Source: Streptomyces sp. CC53
GTDB taxonomy: Bacteria; Actinomycetota; Actinomycetes; Streptomycetales; Streptomycetaceae
Assembly: GCF_001865245.1 (NCBI RefSeq)
Contig: NZ_MKXB01000192.1
Span: forward strand, 1-49,045
Length of the DNA: 49,045 bases
Reading direction: 5' to 3'
Positions 6,938-16,100 of the stretch are shown here, piece after piece. The stretch's first letter is position 1; every line of letters starts with the position of its first letter. The notes under the pieces were generated by a model. The model saw only the letters and a list, made by a program, of their open reading frames with translations. It did not search any database and was not told the origin of the DNA. The position numbers and the translations under genes were made by a program.

Positions 6938-7189
6938 TCACTCGCCGAGATTGCCGGCCCATTGCCTGAGGTACGCGGCGATCGTCGGCTCTTCCTCTGA
7001 GACATCGCCTGCGATGCGCAACAACATCGTACGCAGCTCCGGTTCGTCCGACGGGGGAATGGCCTGCAGATATTCACCCATGACCTGCTGCACCTTCACG
7101 GCGTAACTCGGCTCCACCTCGTCAGGTTCAGCGGCGTCGAGCATATCGATGCAACTGACCATCGCCATGATGATCGGATCCAGATTCAT
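6938..7189 (-). CDS. Small acidic protein, probable immunity protein for the RHS toxin
   Basis: This gene encodes 83 residues rich in Asp/Glu (for example MLDAAEPDEVEPS, PPSDEPELRTM, AGDVSEEEPTI). The predicted fold is mostly helical, with no signal peptide or membrane segment. Its ATG (7189) overlaps the TGA of the giant RHS gene in an ATGA arrangement, so the two are translationally coupled and in stoichiometric supply. An uncharacterised small acidic cytoplasmic protein directly after a polymorphic-toxin gene is the standard position of a cognate immunity protein. I do not recognise the family; the function is inferred from position and charge. The base composition is visibly less GC-rich than the rest of the window, consistent with recent exchange of the toxin tip and its immunity gene. 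Confidence 0.6.
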   Translation of the reverse strand: MNLDPIIMAMVSCIDMLDAAEPDEVEPSYAVKVQQVMGEYLQAIPPSDEPELRTMLLRIAGDVSEEEPTIAAYLRQWAGNLGE

Positions 7190-10100
7190 CGCGGTGCCAC
7201 CCTCACTCCGATGGTTGTCACGCCGGCGTCATTGAGCCATCGCTGCGCCCGACTCAGCACCGCAGCGTCTGGGACCTCCCACATTACCCGAAGGCCGTGG
7301 TACGCAGCCGTGCCGGCCTGTCGCCTGGCCTCGTCAACCATGGACTTCGAGGTGAAAGGAAGCACTCCGTTCTTGCGGTCGATGAGTGTGTCACCCTCGA
7401 GTCCATCGAACTTGGCCGTAACGTCTCCGTTCCGTCCGGGCATTGACAGCCGCGGGACCATCGCCCTTCCGGAAGCGACGTCAGAATGTGCCCCTGTCAC
7501 GCCTGACTCGTACTCGTACGCACGCTGCGCCGCAGGCCTCACTCGCGGACCCGCGCGCATGTCGCCACCCTCGCGGACCCATTGCACGTGGTCTGCGGCA
7601 TTCGGGCTTGCGTTGCCACAGTTGTGAACCAGGATCGGGGTGGCCCCTGCCAGCACATGGTAGGTGTGCAGGCCCTCGACGCTCAGGTCGTACGTGACGC
7701 GCTGGGCCTCGTACGACGTGAGGGCGAGGATCGTGGTCAGCCTGGCGTCCGCGTTCTGGAGCTTCTGGCCGGTCTTGAGATCGCCGGCCTGGGTCCAGGA
7801 GTTGCGGGTCGCTTCGTAGAACTGGTGGTGCTTCGTGCTCTGGATCGTCTTGGGACCGGCCTTGGTGTCAACGAGGATGTCGACGTAGTTGCGGTCGGTC
7901 GTGGTGACGATCACCTCCCTGACCTTGCGCTTCTCCTTCTCCTTCTTGCCGGGCTCGGCCGTCAGGACGTAGTCCCCGACCTTCACCTCGGAGATCGGCT
8001 TGGTCGAACCGTCAGCCATCAGCACACCGGTCGAACCGGTGAAGCTGTGCGGCACCCTGCAACCGGGGCCGTTGGAAGAAGACTGTCCCGGCTGGGGCTT
8101 GGACTTCGGCCCGAAGCGCCCGGCCGCCGCACCGAAGATGCCGCCCGACACTGCGCCCACGGCCGTGGCCGTCGCCGCGCCCTTGGCGCTGCAGCCCTCC
8201 TCGCTGGCCGCGCAGGTCACGCCGTAGCCGACCGCGCCTTCGGCGGCGCCGCCGGCCGCGCCCATGGCCGCGCCCTGGGCGACCCTGCCGCCGGTGTTGG
8301 CGAGCAGGCGGCCCACCGCGCCGGAGACCGCACCGCCGGCCGCGCCACCGAGCGCGCCCGTCAGCGCACCGACGCCCACGGCTCCCAGGAATCCGCCGAC
8401 GGACTTGGGTCCGTCGCTCATCATGTAGCCGACGCCGTTGGCTGCCGCGCCTGCCAGGGCGGCACAGCCGATGGCTCCGACACCCGCTGTCAATGCGGTA
8501 CAGCCGGCGAAGACCGCCACGCCCACCGCCACTGAGGCGATGGTCCCGGCGTGTTTCTTGACGAAGTTGGCGGTTGCCTTGGCTGCCTTCTTGACGGCTC
8601 TGCCGACCTTCTTGGCTGCCTTGACCACCTTCTTGGCGACGCTCTTGGCGGCCTTGGCCACCTTCCTGACGGTCTTCTTTACCTTCTTGACGACCTTGTG
8701 GGCGTACTTCTTGACGCGCTTATAGGTCCGTTTGACGTATCTCTTGACCTTCTTGACGCTGTCCTTGACGTAGCGGACCGTCTTCCGAACGGCTCGCTTC
8801 GCTCGCTTGACGACCTTCTTGACGACCCTCTTGACCTTCTTGGCCGCCTTCTTGACGACCTTCGCGACCTTCTTGACGGCCTTCTTGGTCTTCTTGTAGG
8901 CCGACTTGGCGACCTTCTTGACCTTCTTGGTGACCTTCTTGAAGAAGCCGCCGATCGACCAGTGGCCGGTCGGGTCGGTCATCGTCATCGGGTTCTGGTC
9001 CGCGTAGGCGTACCGGTTGCCGGTGACGGAGGCCGGGAGGGGGCTCAGGTTCGCCGTGTCGCGGCTGTTGAACGAGCCGGTCTCCGGCGAGTACCAGCGC
9101 GCCGCCATGTTGACCTTGGCGGTCTGCGGGTCGGTCCAGCCGGACTGGTAGCCGAGGTTGCCCAGCATGCCGGTGGTCTGGCTGACCTTGCCGAACGGCG
9201 TGTAGGTCGTCGACCCGGTCAGGGTCTCGCCGCTGTCGGTGAACTGCGCCACCACGTCGGTGTGCAGGTCCGTCATGTACAGCGCCGACGACGTCGGGGT
9301 CTTGACACCGATCAGGCTGCCGTCGGCGTTGCGGCTGTAGACCGCGCTGCCGTCGGACGCCACGTCGTTGCCCATGCCGCTGTACTGGAAGTCGTACAGG
9401 GGCCCGCTGCCGCCGGCGACGCTCGCCGACAGGACGCGGTCGAAGCCGTCGTACTGGTAGGTGCGGTCGCCTTCGTTGATCACGCGGTTGAAGGCGTCGG
9501 CCTTGACCACCGTGGTGGTGCCGCCCTCGTCCACGATGGAGCTCATCGTGCCGCGGGCGGTGTAGCCGTAGGTGTTGTGCCCGTCCGAGGTGAGGCGGTT
9601 GCGGGCGTCGTAGGTGTAGGTGTCGCCGCCGACGCGCGTGCGGTTGCCGGACGCGTCGTAGCCGTAGACCTCCGTGGCAGTTCCGTTGTTCCAGGACGTG
9701 ATGCGGTTCGCCCAGTCGTACGTGTACGTGTTCGTGGACGCGCCGATCACCCCCGCGGTCGTCTTCGACGTCTCGTTGCCGTTGGCGTCGAAGGCGTAGG
9801 TGATCTGCGAGAGCACCGTGCCGGACGGGGCGGTCAGCTTGTCGCTCGTCAGGCGCTTCAAGGCGTCGTAGCCGAAGCTGCGCTTGGCCTTGCCCGCGCC
9901 GTAGTCGATCGACGTGACGTTGCTGTTGACGTCGTAGCCGTAGGTCATCGACGCGCCGGTGGCGCCGTCGTCGACCGTCTTCAGCCGGCCGGCCGAGTCG
10001 TACCCGAAGGTCGACGTGCCGGAGGCGTCCGTGCGGGAGGTCAGCGCGCCGTCGCCGTTGTAGGCGAAGGACGACGCACCCGACGGGCCGGACGTGGACA

Positions 10101-13100
10101 GCAGCAGACCGCGGTCGTCGTAGCTGAAGGTGTTGGTGGTGTCACCCACACCGGCTGCCGCGACCAGGCGGTCGTCGGAGTCGTACGTGTAGGTGTGGTC
10201 GACCGTCTCCACCTCGGCGCCGGTGCCGGTCTGGCGGACCAGGCGGCTCTTGGCGTCGTACACGTGGGACACGGTCACGTTGCCGGGGGCGCGCTGCTCC
10301 GCCACGCGGCCGTTCGCGTCGTACACCGTGGTGAAGGTGCGGTCGGCGAGGTCCGGGTGGGACGGGGTGGAGGGCTCGATGAGCTTCTCCGGCATCCCCC
10401 AGGTGTTGTAGGTGGTCAGGAACGTGTTGCCGCGGCCGTCGGTGAAGCGCGTGCGGTTGCCCGCCGCGTCGTAGCCGAAGGTCGTGGTGATCGATTCCGT
10501 CGCCGAGACCGGCTGCACCGCCTTCGTCACCAGACCCGTCGGGTCCAGCGTGAAGGTGGTGGTGTGGCCCCGGTAGTCGGTGGAGGAGACGGGGTTGCCC
10601 GCACGGTCGAAGGTGGCCCGCGCGGTGCGGATGACCGTGCCGTCGGCCGCCAGGTCGCTGGTGGACACCGGCAGACCGAAGCCGTCGTACTCGACTGTGG
10701 AGCTGGTGCCGTCCGGTTCGATGGTCTTGGTGACCTCGCCGTCCATGTTGTAGACGAACTTCGTCACCTGGCCGGCCGAGTCGGTCAGCTCGGTCATCTC
10801 ACCCAGCACGTCGTACGTGTACGACTCCGCGACCCCGGTCGGGCTCACGGACCGGGACAGCTCGCCGCCCGGCGCGTCGTACTCGTTGATCGCCGTGTAG
10901 GCGCGCTGCGTCGGCTGGCGCACGATCGTGGTGTCGGTCAGCTGACGGCCCAGGTAGTCCCAGGTCATCTCCTGCCGTGCACCGTTCGGCCGGGTCGCCG
11001 ACAGCTGGTCGCCGCTGCGGGAGTACGTGTACTTCGTCGTACCGCCGCCCGGCTCGGTGACCGAGGCCACGGCTCCCAGCTGCGTGTAGGTGTACGTGGT
11101 GCGGTTGCCCAGCGGGTCCACCTCGGCCGTGACCTGGCCCAGGCTGTTGTACTCCGTCCAGGCCGTGGCCGTGATCGGGGTCGTGGAACCCGGCGGGGTG
11201 TAGTTCGGCATCGTCACCGAGGATTCCTGGCCCTCGGCGTCGTACGCCGTCACCGTCACGTTGCCCAGGGGGTCCGAGACCTCGGTCTGCTCGCCGAAGG
11301 TGTTGTAGCCCATCATCGTGACCGGGCGGACGGTGACCGGGGCCCCGCCCTCCTGCTCGGCCTGGACGGCGGGCTCGGTGACCGTGGACTGCTGGCCCCC
11401 CTCGTCGTAGCCGTAGTCGGTGGTGTACCCGTTGGCGTCGGTCGCGGACACGGGCAGGCCGCGCTGGTCCAGCTTCCACGTGGCGGAGCGGACCGAGCTG
11501 CCCGGGGCCGGCAGGGTGCCGCCCTTGACCGCCGAGACCTGCGCTGCGGTCAGTGCCTCGCCGTAGACCTGGACGTCGTCGAGACCGCCCGTGAACTCGC
11601 CGTCGTAACCCGTGCCGATCTGCCAGCGGCCGAGCTGGAGTGCGCCGGTCGCCTCCCACGGGGTGGTGAACGGCGTCTCCTGCGCGAGGGTGCCGTTGAC
11701 GTACAGGCGGAGCATGGCCGCCTCAGCGTCGTAGACACCCGTCAGGTGCGTCCAGGTGTTCGCGGTGACCGCGGCCGTACCGGAAGAGGCCTTCACGTAC
11801 GAGGCGCTCGTGCTGTCCGCGACGCGCCGCAGGAACGTCCAGCCGGAGCCCCGGGAGTAGTACAGGACGAAGCCGTAGACGTTCTGGCTGTTCTGCGAGA
11901 CCAGGCCGTGGTCGATCGTCTTGTCGGAGATCTTCGCCCACGTGGACACGGTGAAGCTGCCGCTGGTGTTGACCACCGGCCCGTCCGTCTGCGCGTACGA
12001 CTCGGCGTTGCCGTCGAAGGCGGCGCTGCCGCCGCGGTCGCTGTGCCAGTGGAAGCCGGTGCCGTGGGTGGCGGTGTGGTTGGCGCCGGAGGAGTCGCCG
12101 ACCGAGTAGCCGGTGGTCTCGTCCAGCTTGTAGCGGGCCACCGGGGCGACCGTGCCGTCGTGGACGGTGGTGCCGGTGATGTTGCCCAGGTTGTCGTAGA
12201 GCCGGTCGACCGTGCTGCGGTCACCCGTGGCCGGGTCGTACTCGGACTCCGTCACCACGTTGTCGTCCGGGTCGTACGACACGGACGTCGTGTGGCGCAG
12301 GCCGTTCGGGTCCAGGATCGAGGAGACCACGCGGTCGGAGGCGTCCACCGTGAAGGTGGTCGTCGTCCGGCCGTCGTTGGTGACCTGCTTGATCAGGTTC
12401 CCGGCGGCGTCATAGGTGTTCGCCTGCTCGGTGAACGACTTGTTGTTCGCCGGGTCCTTGCGGACCACCGACGCCGACAGGCCGTCGTCCGTGTAGGTGT
12501 ACTCCGTGACCCAGCCCATCGCGTCCGTGATCGACGCGAGCCGGCCCGCGGGGTCGTACGCCCGGGACTCCGTCACCAGGGTGGTGGGGGCGGAGGGGTT
12601 GTTCGGGTCGCCCACGAAGTCCAGCAGGTTCGTGGTGAGCGGCCGTCCCTCCCCGTCGTAGGTGAAGGTCATGACCGAGCCGTCGGGGTCGGTCTCCTTG
12701 ACCTTGTTGCCGTAGCCGTCGTACTCGAACGACGTGGTGTCGCCGCCCGGGTCCGTCCGCGAGGCCATGCGGTTGTACGCGTCGTACGTCATCGACGTGG
12801 TGCGCGCCGCGTCGCCGCCGGTCAGGTCGGACACCGTCTGCGACAGGATGTTGCCGTCCGCGTCGTAGCCGGTCGTCGTCCGCGCCTGGTGCACCGCGCC
12901 GGTGACCCGGTTGGTGACCTTCTCACCGGTCTCCGTGACGATCTGGTCGTTCTTGTCGTACGTGTAGGTCGTCGTCAGACCGTCCGGGGTCGCGTCGGAG
13001 ACCTCCTTCTTCGACACCTGGCGGCCCAAGTTGTCGTAGGTGTAGGTCACCTTGGCGCCGTTGGCGTCGATGACCTCCGCGAGGTCGCCGTTGGCGTAGT

Positions 13101-16100
13101 AGACGTGCCGGGTCTTCTTGCCGCCCGCCGTCGTCACCGTGTCCAGCAGACCGGCCGGCGCCGTCGCCGTGCCGCCCTCCGCCGCGGGGGTGGAGGCCGT
13201 GGTGTACGTCGTCGTCGCCGTGCGCCCGTTCGGGTGCCCGGCCACCGGCGGCGTCGTCACCGACGTGAGCTGACCGGAGGTGTCGTACGTGTACGACGTG
13301 AGGTACCGGTCGTCCGTCGGCCCGGACGAGCGCCCGTCCCGCTCGGTGAGGAGCAGGTCGTTGCGCAGGTCCATCGGCGGGAACGCGGTCGTGGCGTCCG
13401 GGTAGTACGTGTAGTACTCGGTGGAGCACTTGTCGGCCGCGGTGTCCTGGCAGGTGGTCGTGGAGACCGTGTTGCCGCGGACGTCGTGGCCGTTGATGCT
13501 GCGGTTGCCGTTGGCGTCGGTCACCGTGTGCAGGAAGCCGCCGGTGTCGTAGCCGTAGGTGGTGCGCTTGCCGTTGGTGTCGATCGCGGCGAGCAGGCGG
13601 TTGCCCATCTCCGCGTCGTACATGTAGGTCAGCGTCTTGTTGCCGGGGTCGGTCAGCTTGACCGTCTTGACCGGTGCGACGCCGGAGGATGCCTTGTAGG
13701 CCTTCCAGTGCGCTTCGACCTGTTCGGCGGAGAGCGGGTGGCCGTAGGCGGCGAACTCGGCGATGGAGCCGTTGAAGAAGCTCACGTCGCCGGGCGACTG
13801 GTACCAGTACTTGCCGAAGCCCGCGCCGAGGAAGGTGCGGGTGTTGACCTGGTCCTTGGCCTCGCCGCTGTACTCGCCCTGCTTGACCCCGTCCAGGTAC
13901 AGCGTCTGCTTGGTGCCGGACGCGGACAGGACGGCGTGGTGCCACTTGTTGTCGTTGACGGTCTTGGCCGAGCCGAAGGCGGTGCTGCCGGAGCCGGACA
14001 CGCTCCACCAGTGGCCGTGCAGCTTGCCGTCGGCGCCCACGTACAGCAGCGGGTTCCACGAGCCGGTCGGTGTGGCGCCGGTGGGCGGCTGCGACTGGTC
14101 GGACAGGATCACGCCGGGCGACCCGGTCTTGAACCACAGCTCCACCGCGCGCTCCGAGGAGCCGTGCCACGGCGTGAAGGGCACCTCCGCGTAGGAGGAC
14201 GTGCCGTTGAAGGACACCGCTGTGGCGTCACCGGTGCCGAACGGGCCGGTCACGCCCTGGGTGACGGTGTTGTAGGTGCCGAAGCCGGTGTTGACCTCGT
14301 TGGCGGCCTGCGGGGCACCGCCGGTGTCGTCCAGGCGCCAGTAGCCGGTCGGGGCGGAGCCCATGACCGCCGAGCGGTACACCTCGGAGGAGCCGGTGAT
14401 GGTCGGCGTGTGGAGCTTCCACGTGCCGCCGTCGCCGTCGGTGGCCTCAAGGACCTGGTCGTCGGTGGTGCCGTAGACGACCGAGGCGCGGACCTTGCCC
14501 TCCGGTGTGGTGATCTTGTTCAGCAGTCCGGCCGGGTTCTTGGCGGCCTTGTACTGGGCGGTGATCACGGCCGGGGTGAGCGGCTCGGAGTAGATCGCCA
14601 CTTCGGCCAGCTCGCCGGTGTAGTGCCCGAGCTTGTCGTTCGGGTCCATCGCCGGCCAGCCCTGGTTGTTCACGCCGGCGCCCAGGCTGATGTAGGGCTG
14701 GTTCCAGTCGTTGATCATGCCGGTCAGCGAACCGACGACCGTACCGTCCAGGTACAGCGTCTGGCTGTTGGCCTGACCGGTCAGCACCGCCTGGTGCCAC
14801 TTGCCGTCGGTGACGGTCTGGGTGGAGACGATGTTCGGGCTGCAACTCGGAGACATCGCCAGGCAGCCGCGCAGCTTGCCGTCCGTGCCCACGTACACCG
14901 CGGGGGTGTTCTTCGTGGTGTTGTTCACCGGGTCGGTGCCGCTGAGCGGCTTGTCGCCGTAGTAGAACAGCACACCGCCCGCGTCCGTGGTCTTGAACCA
15001 CAGCGACACCGACATGTACGACGGGGTCGCGCCCGGCGCGGAGGGCATCTCCACGTAGGAGCTGGTGCCGTTGAACGCGGCGGCCTTCTGCGTCGACCCG
15101 GCCAGCGGACCGGCCGAACCCAGCGTCACATCGTGGTACAGGCCGTTGTACTTGCCCTGGTTGATGTCGACGCTGTCCTTGGCCACCGTCGCACCCGCCG
15201 CCTCACCCAGCCGCCAGTACGCGAACGGGTCGGCGTCCAGCACCGTCGTGCGGTAGTGGTTGCCGGTGGTGTAGCCGTAGGTGGTGCACTTCAGCGGGTC
15301 GGCCGGGGTGCAGACCTTGGTGAGCTGGTCAGCGGCGTAGCCGTACGTCCACGTCTGGGCCGTGGCGGCGTCACCGGCGGTCGCCGGGTCCGTCGTCACG
15401 GTCGCCACGTGCGCGGCGGTGGCGCCGGCCGGTGTCGACCACGTCAGGGTCAGCGACCGCTTCGACACCTCGTTCGTGATCTTGGTGAGCTTGCCGGAGG
15501 TGTAGGCGAAGGTCTCCGTGCGGCCCGAGTAGTCCTTGATCGCGCTGATCGCGTACGTCCCGGCCTTCCCCGACACCGCCTGCGTGAAGCGGTACTCGGT
15601 GAAGTCCTTGTCCGTCAGCGTATAGCCGCCGGTGACCGCCTGGAGGCGGGCGTAGCGGCCCAGCGGCGGCACGAACGTGCCGTCGGAGTTGCGGCCGAAG
15701 GCGACCTGCTCACCGCCGGGGTAGGTGATCTCGACGTGCGTGACCGTGCCGGAGGGGTCCTTGAACTCGGCGGCCTTCATGTCCACGACCGTCGACCAGC
15801 CCGCGCCGAACGCGTTGTCGATGCGCGGGTCGAGGCTGTTGTAGGACCGGTCGATCTCCAGGGACGGGCCGACCACCGACACTTCGGCGTCGGTGTCCTC
15901 CGTGGTGTAGTTGCCGTCGGACGGGTCGAACTCGTGGCCGTCGGTGTTCTGCGCCAGCCCCGAGGTGATCGGCGGCTGCGGCACCGCTGTGGTGAACCGG
16001 CTGGAGTGCACGACCTCCTCGTAGCCGTCGGAGACGGCCACGTACCAGGCGTAGTTCTTGCTCCACTTCAGCTTGCCCGACGGGATCTTCCACGCCCCGC

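Noticed and set aside
6883..7077. 64-codon minus-strand frame downstream of the RHS gene
   Set aside because: It overlaps the 83-residue immunity gene in another frame, has a weak start and no acidic immunity-like character.
8551..8945. Repeated CTTCTTGAC pattern resembling a tandem-repeat or CRISPR-like array
   Set aside because: There are no regular repeats or spacers; the stretch is in-frame coding for the Lys-rich part of the RHS toxin.
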